From Microvelia longipes (lineage: Eukaryota > Arthropoda > Insecta > Hemiptera > Veliidae), in NCBI GenBank assembly GCA_018340805.1, contig JACMZG010001911.1, forward strand, positions 29,873,290-29,937,289: a stretch of DNA of 64,000 nucleotides, given 5' to 3'. Position numbers and translations under genes: made by a program. A model generated the notes under the pieces. That model was not told the origin of the DNA. It did not search any database and saw nothing but the letters and a program-made list of their open reading frames with translations. How positions within the stretch are numbered: the stretch's first letter is position 1; each line of letters opens with the position of its first letter. Shown here piece by piece: positions 12,045 through 23,322 of this stretch.

Positions 12045-13262
12045 TAAGGTGTTTTAAGACTCCTGAGTAATTTTTACAAGAAGTCAGTCAGTATATCTGA
12101 GTGAGTGTGTGTATGTGTGTCTGCAATCTTCGTAGCTTCAAGTGTGTCTGTACTAGAGAGTTAGATCATAGAAAAAATTATATTTTTAGGTCAAGTTGAT
12201 ATCCGGAAAATATTTTTATGACGTCCTTAATCCTCAATAATGACTGTATAAATTTCAAAAAATGTAGAGAACACGAAAAAATAATTGGATCAATTAGAAA
12301 TTTAGCACGCACGTTGTCTTATATAAGACTAACATTTGTGCCAGATTGGATGTCAATACAGCATTACAATTTTTAAAAAATGATAAACATAAACATAATT
12401 TAATTGAGTATAGAATCCGTTTAGGTGATCAATTTGTATACGAAGTTTTTCTTCAGTACATCTACCTTATCTACGGTTTTTGTTGTAACATGTAAAACAG
12501 CTTCGAGCGGAGTCAGAGCCTAGATGGATGACCGCTGGTAATAAAATATATATGCTGTACAGTCCGAAGACAAGGAAAGTAAGTCCGAAGACGTAATGCA
12601 TCTCATCAATCTGATATGGTAAAGAAAAGTTCCGAGGTATCCCGTATCCGAATATTTTAATACAATAAACTAAATAAAGATTCCATATTGATTGAAGTAC
12701 CTATGTCAAAATCAATAATCCAGGAACGAAAATTGAAATTTAATCATCAATTTTATTAACCATTTATTTTGACTGGTAAATATATATTCAGTTATAATAG
12801 TGTAAAAAAGAATGAAGGAGTATGATTAAGAGATAGTCTACGGAGAGTGACAGCCCCTCATTTGTCTGGGGGAAGACTCATGGTTCTCTACGCTGCCCTA
12901 CACCATCTCTTAACAACAATTCCTGTAGTATAGAAGCTATACCAATTTTCGCCCTTCAAGGATTTATTTTTCAACCTAGGACTCGGGGAAAAAGTGATTA
13001 CATTCTGGGATACAATTCATCTCACTCAGAATCAAAACTTTTAAAATATTGCTGGATATAAAAACAGGATTTTAACCTGAGTTTTCTAAACTAATATTAC
13101 TTTATCCCTGGATAATGAACGAACATGTAAAAAGCACCAGGAAAATAAATTTTAAAACAATCCAAGTAAAATTTGTTATGGATCATATAATTTTTAATAA
13201 GGAAAAGGCAACAATATTAATAATAAACAATTGTTTTCAAGTGTAAATAATTGGATACCCCC
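12045..13262 (+). repeat. duplicated block A (pairs with 23311-24297), begins with a D1 copy
   Basis: The first ~600 bp are a plus-oriented D1 repeat ending at GTTCCGAGGTATCCC. The following ~610 bp (for example CAGCCCCTCATTTGTCTGGG and CACCATCTCTTAACAACAAT) recur almost base for base in 23660-24297. Homology stops abruptly after TTGGATACCCCCC in both copies. No long ORF is present. Confidence 0.85.
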
Positions 13263-13329
13263 CATACATAAGTGCATCTTAATTAGATTTTTTACCCATT
13301 ACAATTATTTAATAAACGTACTCAAGTCA

Positions 13330-14005
13330 TTTGATAATAATTGAACTAATATTAAAAAAAACGAGATGATACTCAGCACTAATGTTAGTCTTATACATGG
13401 CTACATGCGTGTCGAACTCAATCCGATCACATTTTTTAGCATTTTACAATATTTTTGGAAATTTTTGCGAAGTTACTCTTGGGGGTTGATAATAATAATA
13501 ATGCCCCTTTTATAAGGCCTTTCAGTACTTCAGGGTATTCGCCCTGAAACAACGGAAACAACCTCAGGTGGGTCACATCTACTATGCTCAAAGTAAAGCT
13601 AAAGTTGGCGAAATCTTTTTACAACAAATTCTATTCATAAAAAACTGAGTGCGTAGCCCGGGCTGTGAACCTCGGACCTCCGGTGCCGAAGTCCAGTACT
13701 ATACGACCGCGGCTACGGAGGCAGATTATGGGAGTTTATAAACGGCATAAAAAGTATTTTCCGGATAGCACTATTACATGTATACATTGGTTTTTATACA
13801 AAGTTTAAGGTCTTTCGCATAAATACACTTGGAGCTACGATGATAACACAAACACACACACATACAGCTAGACAACTATGTAAAAACCACTTGGGAGGCC
13901 TTAAAACACCTGAAAAGGATAATTCCGGTGACATTCCAGTTTCGGATTTTTTTGCATACACAATTGTTTTCCTATATACCTACGGTATAAATGAGAAAAA
14001 GTAAA
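13330..14005 (-). repeat. D1 repeat interrupted by a SINE
   Basis: The outer parts match a minus-oriented D1 copy: the CATGCGTGTCGAACTCAATC block before 13480, and the GATAACACAAACACACAC to CTATATACCTACGGTATAAA blocks after 13735. A SINE-like unit occupies the middle, giving a nested arrangement. Confidence 0.7.
13482..13735 (-). mobile_element. tRNA-like SINE S1, minus copy nested in D1
   Basis: On the minus strand it reads a CTCCGTAGCCGCGGTCGTAT-like head and a box-B-like GAGGTTCACAGCCC. A CCACCTGAGGTTGTTTCC block follows, then an AAGGCCTTATAAAAGGGGCA tail. It matches 22126-22345 and 48841-49070 in order and spacing. Confidence 0.7.
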
Positions 14006-14034
14006 AAGAAACCAGCAACAATACAACCATATTT

Positions 14035-14400
14035 TAAAGGCATATTATTTTAAATTAAACTTAAGAAATCAAACCACAAAAGGACGGGCCCCAGGCTGGC
14101 AAACATAAATAAATCCATCTAAATCCGATTAGGAAACTCTATCTTGTAAGAGTATTAGATTTGAATTATGAATCAAAATTTATAAAATTATTTTATATGC
14201 GATATTTGATATAGTTTATCAGTAATAATAAATTATGAATTAAAATAAATTGAAGATAATAAATTAGAAGTAATAAATAAGTAAAAATATTTTAGAATCT
14301 TGACTAAAATCTAAGAAAACGATATATATTTAATTGGAAAACAGAATTATTTAAAGTACATGAATGTTTTAAAGAACTCAATATATTTAATATCTAATTA
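14035..14400 (+). repeat. OBP-array upstream duplicate, copy 1 (pairs with 25105-25520)
   Basis: It shares CCACAAAAGGACGGGCCCCA, GGCTGGCAAACATAAATAAA and TATCTTGTAAGAGTATTAGA with 25110-25290. The copies diverge more than block A does. The shared order indicates that the OBP duplication included several kb of upstream DNA. Confidence 0.7.
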
Positions 14401-14411
14401 GCGATTAAGGG

Positions 14412-15240
14412 CGAATACAACGCATACAATACATTAAATACCCGATGTTGTCTATCTTTAATAAGCGAATCACAGGAAGTAAGCTTTTTTACATTTTGTA
14501 TTACAATTTAAAAATAAAATTACAACAAAATACGTAACTAAAATATTGTTTCTTCCGGACAGCAAAACTAGAACTTTAGTCTGATTTTGAACCGAGTGTC
14601 AACTGTCTAGAATACACATACATACATCATACAGGCACGAACTCAAGCCAAGGTAAAAAAACAGCATGATAAAAACCACTCATTACATTACAAAAAGTGT
14701 CAGCAAAAAGGATACGATGCGATGAAACTATAGAACAAGAGCCCAGGGGTGATTTGTTAATAAAAAGTGTAATGGCTAGAACCGGTCTCAATTTTTCGTA
14801 AATACCTTCCTGAACAAGGATCTGTAATTCTGCCGACTCGTATCGGATGGGTGTCCCAGGCAGAACGCACTTTAGAGGTCAAAGGTTTTGCCTGGGACAC
14901 CCATCCGATACGAGTCGGGAGAATTGCAGATAAAGATCTGCAATCTGCAATTCTTCTTCCTGAACAAAGGTTCAGGAAGGTATTTACGAAGAATTAAACC
15001 CATTTCCTGCCATTACACTTTTTATTAACTTCGGTGGTAAATTTAACATGTAAAGTGCGTTCTTCCTGGGACACCCATGCGATACGAGTCTGCAGAATTG
15101 CAGATCCTTGTTCAGGAAGATATTTACAAAAAATTGAGACCGGTTCCAGCCATTACACTTTTTTATTAACAAAACACCTCTGGCTCTTGGTCTACTAGGT
15201 TCAAGATTTTCAGGGTGACCACAATGCTTTACCTATATAC
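14412..15240 (+). repeat. local tandem duplication, copy 1 (interrupted)
   Basis: It starts GAATACAACGCATACAATAC. It is nearly identical to 15242-15632, except that it is split by the 464-bp element at 14731-15194. Copy 2 therefore preserves the uninterrupted sequence. Confidence 0.85.
14731..15194. mobile_element. 464-bp terminal-inverted-repeat element with internal repeats
   Basis: The ends are inverted repeats: TAGAACAAGAGCCCAGGGGT on the left, and the reverse complement of a near-identical sequence, ending GGCTCTTGGTCTA, on the right. CTA flanks both sides (14728-14730 and 15195-15197). The inside repeats a GCCTGGGACACCCATCCGAT unit in both orientations (about 14840-14920 and 15065-15110). 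There is no ORF of note, so it is a non-autonomous DNA element. A partial relative lies at 61969-62256. Confidence 0.8.
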
Positions 15241-15241
15241 C

Positions 15242-15632
15242 GAATACAACGCATACAACGCATACAATACATTAAATATCCGATGTTGTCCATCTTTAAT
15301 AAGCGAATCACAGGAAGTAAGCTTTTTTACATTTTGTATTACAATTTAAAAATAAAATTACAACAAAATACGTAACTAAAATATTGTTTCTTCCGGACAG
15401 CAAAACTAGAACTTTAGTCTGATTTTGTACAGAGTGTCAACTGTCTAAAATACACACAGCGGGAGTGCTTTGTGTCTATATGACATACATTATACAGGCA
15501 CGATCTCAAACCCAGGTAAGAGACAGCATGATAAAAACCACTCATGACATTAAAAAAGTGTCAGCAAAAGAATACGATACGATGAAACTCGGTTCAAGAT
15601 TTTCAGGGTGAACACAACGCTTTACCTATATA
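15242..15632 (+). repeat. local tandem duplication, copy 2 (empty site)
   Basis: The sequence runs from GAATACAACGCATACAACGC to CGCTTTACCTATATACC. At GATGAAACTCGGTTCAAGAT it shows the uninterrupted site that is filled by the 464-bp element in copy 1. Confidence 0.85.
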
Positions 15633-15831
15633 CCTACAATAGTAATAAATACAAACATTATCACAGATGTTTTTCGAATACACTGCTATAAAAAGAAACA
15701 TTAAAAACATATCAAAAAATTACTTCATCTTTTATTATTGATGAAATAAAAAAGAAATAACATTTTTAATACATCTAGTTAAAAATGAGCATAACAATTA
15801 AAGATTTTATTGCTTCAATAAAAATCATCAA

Positions 15832-15870
15832 TATAAATAAAAAAAATGTCAGGCAAAATAATAGCATTCA
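15832..15870 (+). promoter_or_regulatory. core promoter of OBP-1 (TATA-like box and putative start)
   Basis: TATAAATA at 15832-15839 is followed by AAAATAATAGCATTCA ending at 15870. The same two segments occur in the same order before OBP-2. The A of TTCA (15870) is a candidate transcription start 61 bases before the ATG. TATA to start is about 38 bases, slightly long, so the start assignment is tentative. Confidence 0.5.
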
Positions 15871-15930
15871 AATTTAAGACTTACAAGATCTAAATTTGGG
15901 ACAACAAAGTTAAAACGGAACCCCAGCAAC

Positions 15931-18386
15931 ATGATGCTCTTACTTCTAGTTGTGACTGTCGCCCTGTTAGCCCAGGTAACTATTCTACACTAAAAATCCA
16001 TAAATCAACTTTGAACTCACTTGGTCCGTGTCGTGATTATCCTAAGCTTGATGAATTATTATTACTCGAATCTTAGAATAAAATATCTATCCAAAGTCTT
16101 GGGTGTTACGACTTAGGTCAAAATGTGTGGGTTTACTCGATCTCAGAATTATTATGTAATTTTAAGGCTGCTATAAGTAAAACATAATTAAAGCCAAAAG
16201 AACTAATACTTAGAGGGAGTAAATAGGCAGAATAAACCAGTGATAAGAGATGTGGAAGCGAGAAAGTTTCCGTGAGGCGCCTTAACTGTACTTACCCCTT
16301 CTATAATCTTCCTTTTTTTTCTTGAATATATTTATTTATTCATAAGAAGTAATAAAATTATAATGTAGTCTTATATTATTTATTTAATATTATCGATTTT
16401 TGTCTAATAAGATTTAAATTTTGGTGCAGGTAAATTCCAAGCCTGATCCAGAATTCGTTGCTGCCGCAGAGAAATGTAATAAAGATTTTCAAGGTAATTG
16501 AAATAATACTTAACATTAAAAAAAAATAAAATCTATGTTTCAGGTCTAAATACCCATATTGCATAACGTATTCATTAGTCATCTTTAATGCAAGAATATG
16601 TTTTAAAAATACTAAACCCGAGCTGATAGCCCACTGTAGGCTAGAAAAAACGAAAAGAACATGGTCATAAAATTTGAAATATGTCAATTTGTTAGGAATA
16701 CATAAATATTTAAAATTTTAAAGGAATAAGATAACAGCGTTGACGTTTTTCTGAGGTAACTTGAAAATGAGAACATCTTAAAAGGTCTTTAAAATGACAC
16801 CAAGAAGGACGAAAATAAAGAAGAAATTTATTATATGATGACTACAATTTGCCTGCAATTACAGGCACTATTATGTCAAGAAACCCAAGCAACTATAATA
16901 TTCTCCCAGACTTTTAACTTCATTTACAAAAAACTTTGTACACGAAATTTTAACAAAAACATCATTTAATAAATTTATTTATGTTCAGAGAGTTTATAGT
17001 GTAATGGTTATTGACTAGTTTTTAAGAGAGTAAAGAAGCACTTATCACTCCCAAGAAAGAAAAAGTTACTTTTCAAACTCTTGGAAGTAAAAAGTAACAT
17101 TTCACTCCCTAGGAAGTAAAAAGTTACTTTTTCTCCCTTGGCAGTAACAAGTAGCTTTTCCTTCCTTGGGAGTAAAAAGTGTTTCGTTTTATTGGTTCGT
17201 GTTCTTAAATAGACTGTGATGGTTCTAAATTAAGTTATTTAGGATTCTAAAGAATCCTACTTTAATCAAGTGATATAAAATTATTGATACTATTAAAAAG
17301 CGTCCTGGCAATTCCATTTTTTGATACGATGTCAAGGAAACAAGGATTGAAAAAGTTAAAAGAGGGAAGCTTTAAATTATTCAAGAATGCGTGAGCTGCA
17401 TGTGTGCCCTCAAGTCGGATGAAAGTTGGAGAATAAAGTAGGAGTAAAGTAGGAGGTACTGGTTAAATACAACTTGAGTTATGGATTGTTGTTAGACCTT
17501 AAGGAACCATGAGACAAGCAGAAAACTCCTTCGTGCCTAATGCTTCTACTAGCATCCAAAAAGATCAATAATTCATAATTATAATAAGATACACATTTTA
17601 TTTTATAATTTTGTTGATCTCAGTAAAGTATTTGAAGACAGAATGCCAGAAAATGACAACGAAAGATGTCTGCTAGAGTGCGTGTACACCAGCGTCGGAT
17701 TGGTAAGTTAACATTAAGCAGTATATGATTACGTAGCAGAAATGAACAGTAATTTAATAAATAGAAGTAAGATCTTGATATATTTTGATATATATTTTTG
17801 ATATATAGGCATATATTGAAACATAACTAAATGTTTCTTAATATGATAAATATTTTTTTTGTCCAACAATTTTAGATTTGGCATTCTTTTTAAAGAAACT
17901 GGTTTCAGGGACTCTATAATGAAGATCATTGGATCGGGTGCTTTTGCTCCTTTATTTCTACCGAATTAAAAGCCCTTTATAAGCCTTAAGGGCTAATGAT
18001 CATGCAAATTAAACCAGTGTAGTCAAGGCAAGATCATGGTCTTGTTTCTAACAGCAAAAATTCAATAATAATTCTTTCAATAGCTGATTTACACTGACAT
18101 AGACTGAATTGCAAAACATATAACGTATTTTCTACAATGAATATGAAATAAACTGGAGTGACACATTAAAATGAGACATTAAAATTTTTTTATGTCCCCA
18201 TCATCAATTAAATTGCAATTATTGAGACAAACACAAATTCTATTCACACACACACACATTTTTTGAAAAGTGCTATATTGTATGTATGTTAAAATTGTAT
18301 ATATTAAGTTAATGTAAGACTTACCTTATTCTTTGATCGTAAGTTTGTATTACCATTAAACTAAGCGTGCAATAATTTTTGGAGCA

Positions 18387-18467
<81 letters not shown>

Positions 18468-20102
18468 TGTATGTATGTGTGTGCCTGAGAGTGTGTATTT
18501 ATTTATTTCGTTAGTTAGTTAAAAGTTTAACTGTTTATATGAACACTTCAAAACTATTTGGGTGTACTCCTGATCTCCTTATAAGCACAGTAACAGTCAA
18601 TTCTTGTTTTTATTAAGGTTAAAAATGGAGAGTTTGATGCAGAAAACGCAAGAAAACTTGCAGAGATCCATTTTGAAGATGAAAATAAAAAGAAAGACGC
18701 TAATAGTATCATTGATTTCTGTGAAAAAGAAAGTGAGTATTGTAAATGTAATTAAAATTATCTATCTACTAAGTCAGGACTACAAGGAGTTTGAAAACAA
18801 TGCATAGAAATGCAGTTAACAGTACCGAACTTCATTAAAGAGCTAATGTAATAATTAAAATTTTCAACCAAATACTATAGTTTACTATAAGATATTCAAA
18901 TTTTTATGGTTGTGACAAAATTTTAATATTAAGTGCCGTAGTAAGAATTCGAAATGAAATTAAACGTGTATAATCAAATTACTACCAAAACCTGTTGTAA
19001 TAATTCGGTTCTAGAACTCGTGTGTAGTAGAACAACTAGAAGTGTAGTAGAACTCGTCGGTTCTACATTTGTTTAATTAGATGTACAATTTTAAATTTTA
19101 CAATTTATTTATATAGCTTCTTTCCTTTCAGTAACCCCCAACCCTGCCATAAAATGCTGGATTGCAGCAGCCTTAAAAAGCTGTAAAATAAAGAGTGGAC
19201 TGGATGTAAGTAGAGAGTAGAGCAGTTATTTATTCCTTTATTGTTTTTTGTTATTAAATATCAACAGAATATTAAAATATTCGTCATTAATCTATGCTGA
19301 TAAAAATTACATGGGCTACACAAGAATTAGAATATTTTTGTGGCTAACAGTAATAAGGCAATAAGCGGCATTACTACATACCCGACGTGGATATAAGCTA
19401 TGTCAAGAGTGAAACAGTTGAGACTACTCTATGTGAACACTGAAGGCAAAAATTTCAAAATGTATTAAATAATTTTGGCGGAGAAAGCCACAAATCATAT
19501 TTAAGTTAATTTCAAATCCATGGTTCTGTGATTAACAAATTTCTTCTTTAAGATTTCGATTCATACTGTATAACTTGAAAAATATTACTAGCAGTAAGTC
19601 GTTTTTTTCTGAATTTTAAAGGAAAATGCGCATATTTATGTTATTGATTTGACAAAACTATGATTTTCCTTTCAAAATAGGATTAACTTGAAGCTACAGA
19701 CATGCGAATCCTTGAAACCGCATTTATAAATTAGTGCAAGTAATGGTGTACCACGTCAATTTAGAATAAATGGGAGTAGTTTTGTATGACCGAAGGGATA
19801 AATATGCGCATTTTCTTTGAAAAGCCCAGAAAAAAATAAATAACTTGGTGTAATATTACTGTTAGAATTATGAAGCATAAGCCGAAAAGTTTCATGAAAA
19901 AAGTGAATGGAAGTGTGCATTTAACTGGTAATTTGCGCAAGAACTATTTTGTAGTTATAGAGTGTAAATAAAGGGACAACAAATTATAGCAATTACTGTA
20001 CCACATCATGCTTGAAACCTCAAGTGCTTGAACCACATGCTTGAACCACATCACTATGTTAAAATGTATTTATTTTTTCAGATAAATCTATCAGAACTTT
20101 AA
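15931..20102 (+). CDS. odorant-binding protein, six-cysteine (OBP-1), six exons
   Basis: It is a small secreted carrier that binds hydrophobic odorants or other ligands; classical OBPs occur mainly in sensillar lymph. Exons read by eye are 15931-15975, 16430-16493, 17629-17702, 18618-18732, 19132-19205 and 20082-20102, giving about 130 aa. The first 18 residues form a Leu/Val-rich signal peptide ending near VNS. Six cysteines have spacing C1-X18-C2-X3-C3-X41-C4-X11-C5-X8-C6, the OBP hallmark. Recognisable blocks are PENDNERCLLEC, VKNGEFD, NPAIKCWI and the C-terminal INLSEL. Donors are GTAAGT, GTGAGT or GTAA types. Two oddities stand out: exon 3 must use an AAAG/TA acceptor to stay in frame, and C1-C2 is 7 residues shorter than in OBP-2. 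AATAAA follows at 20211-20216. The family call is firm; ligand and tissue are unknown. Confidence 0.88.
17042..17182. repeat. minisatellite in OBP-1 intron 2
   Basis: About four imperfect units of roughly 35 bp, each containing CTTGGGAGTAAAAAGTTACTTT-like text (for example TAGGAAGTAAAAAGTTAC). Confidence 0.8.
18391..18464. repeat. (TA)n microsatellite in OBP-1 intron 3
   Basis: A TA tract with one phase slip, preceded by GCACGCA and followed by a TGTA/TGTG-rich stretch. Confidence 0.95.
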
Positions 20103-20452
20103 GATTTAAAGTTTTTTACACAACAAGGAAAGTAAGGTGACTTATAAATGAACAAGAAGACAAGTCAATAAAACATCAATTACTCCCTCTGAAAATATGT
20201 ATTTGATTTCAATAAATGAATATAAATTACTCACTCAGTTAATTCTTTTTTATCATTTAATTTCTATTTGCTGGATATAGAGACCTCTGGGATGTATTTT
20301 GTATTAGTAGTTTGGTAATGGAATAAATAATTATTAAAAACAATTGAGAAAAAGATTATCAGGGGAAAAGTAAACAAATGAAATATTAGCCCATAGTTTG
20401 AAGCTTTAGAGTCTAAGTCAAATAAATAAATTATTCAAATATTGGGTACGGG

Positions 20453-20562
<110 letters not shown>

Positions 20563-20639
20563 TGTAGTGTTATTTTCAATATTTCCTTAAAACCACCGTC
20601 GTGGGATATTAAGTTAGGGCAGATATCACAACGACTAAA

Positions 20640-21890
20640 GACATATTTGACGAATTAAACACGATAAATGTGAATACAGCTAGTCAGTCCTACACACTAT
20701 ATCTGCGAAAAAGTCTATCATTCGGTCCAAAAGAATAAAGAAACCCCCTGTCCAATGGTGGAACAAGGAGATTAAAAAAGCGAACAAAGAAAAGAAAAAA
20801 TCACTTAATTGGCTAAGGAGAAGGAAAACTCCAGAGAATAGCCTTTTATTCAAAAAAGCGAGGGCTACAGAGCGTAGACTTAAAATAGAAGCCCAAGATA
20901 AGTGTTTGAAAGAATACGTGTCGTTTTATTTCCTCTGCATTGGAAGAAAATCCAATGCAGGGCTGGCAAACGCAAACCTCCTTATACTCCTAAAATAATT
21001 ACTCAAGACAATTGTATATTATCAGAACCAGATATAGAAGCAGGAGACAACTTGTTCGATTAAGAAATCTTCACAGATGGCAGTAAAATTGACGATAAAG
21101 TTGCTAGTGCTTACTCTGTGTTTTATCACAGAGAAGAAATCCGTTTCAGCCAGTTTAGATTGCACACATGCTGTAGTAATAATAAAACAGATTATTACTT
21201 GATGGATGTCCTTAAACATAACACTTGACTTAAGGACAGTTATTATAGCAAAAGCAAATAGCAGAGTATCCTTGGTTATTCTAAAAAAAACTCTTAGAAT
21301 ATAATAACTGATGCAGTTGAGACGTATGCTTCAATTCTTAAAGAGCAGAGAAATTGTTCTGAAAATACTCTTGGATCCGAGGCCATGATGTATCAGTAAC
21401 GAACGTGCTGACAGCCGACACCTTTGCAAAAGAGGCAGCATGCAATATTAACCAGAGAAAAGAATCAATTCTTTCATCATTATTAAGTGTATTAGAACAT
21501 AAATGTAAAGCAATGAGTCTAGAGAAATAGGAGAAAGAATGGAGTCAATCAACAACCGCATCCTGGACAAAAAAGTATTTCCCCACTGTTTTAAAACGCA
21601 TCAAAACAGGCATCCATATGAACCATAAACCATGGCTCTCACCAACCACGGAAAGAATCATTCATATCTTCTTAGATTTTGCCTACATCCATTACCGATT
21701 TGCTCTTGCAATCAAATCTCCATTCAGAATTGGGAACACATCATCTTTAAGTGCATACATTTTGAAAAGAAGCGCTCAAGCCTCATCCAAGCTGTTAAGT
21801 CTAAAGAAATAAACTGGCCTTTAACTCCAAGATTATCGGTTGAACAAGACTTTCTTCGATTGTTCCAAAAATTAATTCTCTCCATTATGC
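20640..21890 (+). mobile_element. degenerate non-LTR retrotransposon with RT deleted
   Basis: Jockey/I-type features appear in order. A pre-RT stretch FDELNTINVNTA begins near 20646. A PVQWWNKEIKKANKEKK and FKKARATERRLKIEAQ segment lies near 20740-20910. An RNase H start, EIFTDGSKIDDKVASAYSVF, lies near 21065-21125. A WIRGHDVSVTN...FAKEAA segment at about 21370-21445 is an RNase H C-terminus. The reverse-transcriptase core is absent between the endonuclease-proximal part and RNase H. Frameshifts (one near 20927) and stops break the frame, so this is a dead copy with an internal deletion. Confidence 0.75.
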
Positions 21891-22125
21891 ATATTTTTCA
21901 TACTTATACTCCTTTTTTTCTATTTTATTTTATTTTTTATTTATTTATTATTTTCAATAATATTTTCTATATTTTACACCTAAATTTTAATTCATTCTAT
22001 TATTATTACAATAATTATACAATTAAAACACAATTATATAAGTAAACACAAGTAAAATCATGAATTTCCTACATAATTTATTATAGCTTTAATTTTTTTT
22101 CATTAATAATTTTTATGAATTGACC
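21891..22125. other. AT-rich tail after the LINE remnant
   Basis: T- and A-rich sequence that could be the decayed 3' end of the retroelement. No gene seen. Confidence 0.4.
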
Positions 22126-22345
22126 GTTTTAGGGCCTTTCGGCCCATCAGGGTATTCACGCTGCGGGAACCACCTCAGGTGGGTTGCATCTACTACACTC
22201 TAAGAATTAATTAAAGTTGGCGAAATCATTTTAATACAAATACTATTCATAAAATCTTAGAGCATAGCCCGGGCTGCGAACCCCGGACCCCCGGTGCCGA
22301 AATCGAACGCCTTTACGATCACGGCCACGGAGGCAGACTAATAAT
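22126..22345 (-). mobile_element. tRNA-like SINE S1, well-preserved minus copy
   Basis: The minus strand reads GCCTCCGTGGCCGTGATCGT, then GATTTCGGCACCGG. GGGGTTCGCAGCCCGGGCT follows, which resembles a tRNA T-arm or pol III box B. A CCACCTGAGGTGGTTCCCGC segment comes next, and the element ends with GGCCGAAAGGCCCTAAAACG. It is very similar to 48841-49070. Confidence 0.75.
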
Positions 22346-22717
22346 TTTTATAATAAATATTTATTTCAGTTAACACTTTTGTACACAGTTTTAGTTAGTT
22401 TACTAATTTTAACAGAGTAGTTAGATATAGATTCTAGTAAACCACTAGAGAGAAAACTGTAAGATGTAAGAAAAAGCTTGCATCATTTTAATATACATTA
22501 TACTGTCCTAAGTTCGTATATAAATTGAACTTTCTAAATATTGTTGTAGTACTTAAAAATTAAATAAAGAGAAAAAACTGAAGCTACATGTAAACTTTAT
22601 CCCCCTTGTACAGCGAAGCGCATGTCATAGAGCATGCCCTCTACAAAAAAATACAATAAAAAATAAAAATAAATAAAAAACTCATCCCGTAAAGTTGGCT
22701 GCATTGTAGAGTCCATC

Positions 22718-22805
22718 TTATAATCCAAGAGGTTTGCAATAAAATACGTCTCTCCACCTATTATTTTATATATTAAAGAGCTAGCTTTCAGCTGCATCCA
22801 GCCAT
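22718..22805 (+). repeat. left arm of a perfect 88-bp inverted repeat
   Basis: This arm is the exact reverse complement of 22866-22953 by eye, with a 60-bp spacer between them. It starts TTATAATCCAAGAGGTTTGC and ends GCTGCATCCAGCCAT. Confidence 0.9.
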
Positions 22806-22865
22806 GTGTGCTGGTTACCTCTGATATCGGTACTTCCTACAACCAAACACTCGTCTAGACTGATG

Positions 22866-22953
22866 ATGGCTGGATGCAGCTGAAAGCTAGCTCTTTAATA
22901 TATAAAATAATAGGTGGAGAGACGTATTTTATTGCAAACCTCTTGGATTATAA
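22866..22953 (-). repeat. right arm of the perfect 88-bp inverted repeat
   Basis: It starts ATGGCTGGATGCAGCTGAAA and ends CCTCTTGGATTATAA. The flanking bases differ on each side, so the repeat ends sharply. A transcript across both arms would form a long hairpin. Confidence 0.9.
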
Positions 22954-23322
22954 ATAAAAAACTATTAGAACCATTTAAAATAGCTGACACTCCAGCGAAA
23001 TATTACAAAAATGTTCGGAATAGTAATTATTCCGATATATTTCTTACATTCAAGCAACAAAAAGAAAACAAACTGATAAATTTCTCTGAGGAAAATCCGG
23101 TCTTGACTGCGGTTTCTCGATTAATAAATTACAACGAACAAGCCTTATCTAACACCAGTAATAGAGCATAAGCGTACCATAAGCACTGGTACGCAGACTA
23201 CATGAGAATATGACTAGACAGCTTCTGCAGCTACATAATCAGATATGGAATAAAGGTGAATTTCCTGACAAATGGAAGGAAGCTACCATTATACCACTTT
23301 TCAAGAACCCTAGCACACCCTG
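22954..23322 (+). mobile_element. 5' reverse-transcriptase fragment of a non-LTR element
   Basis: An open frame at 22914-23171 holds NPVLTAVSRLINYNEQALSN. It is followed, in another frame near 23205-23320, by LLQLHNQIWNKGEFPDKWKE and ATIIPLFKNPS, the start of a jockey/R1-type reverse transcriptase. Homology ends abruptly at about 23320, where duplicated block A begins. Its order relative to 20640-21890 shows that it is a separate fragment. Confidence 0.7.

Noticed and set aside
18604..18807. 67-codon plus-strand ORF
   Set aside because: It is a shadow frame over OBP-1 exon 4; the correct frame begins at the acceptor at 18618.
21618..22045. ORFs of 64 and 137 codons
   Set aside because: They are frame-shifted pieces of the decayed LINE C-terminus plus its AT-rich tail.
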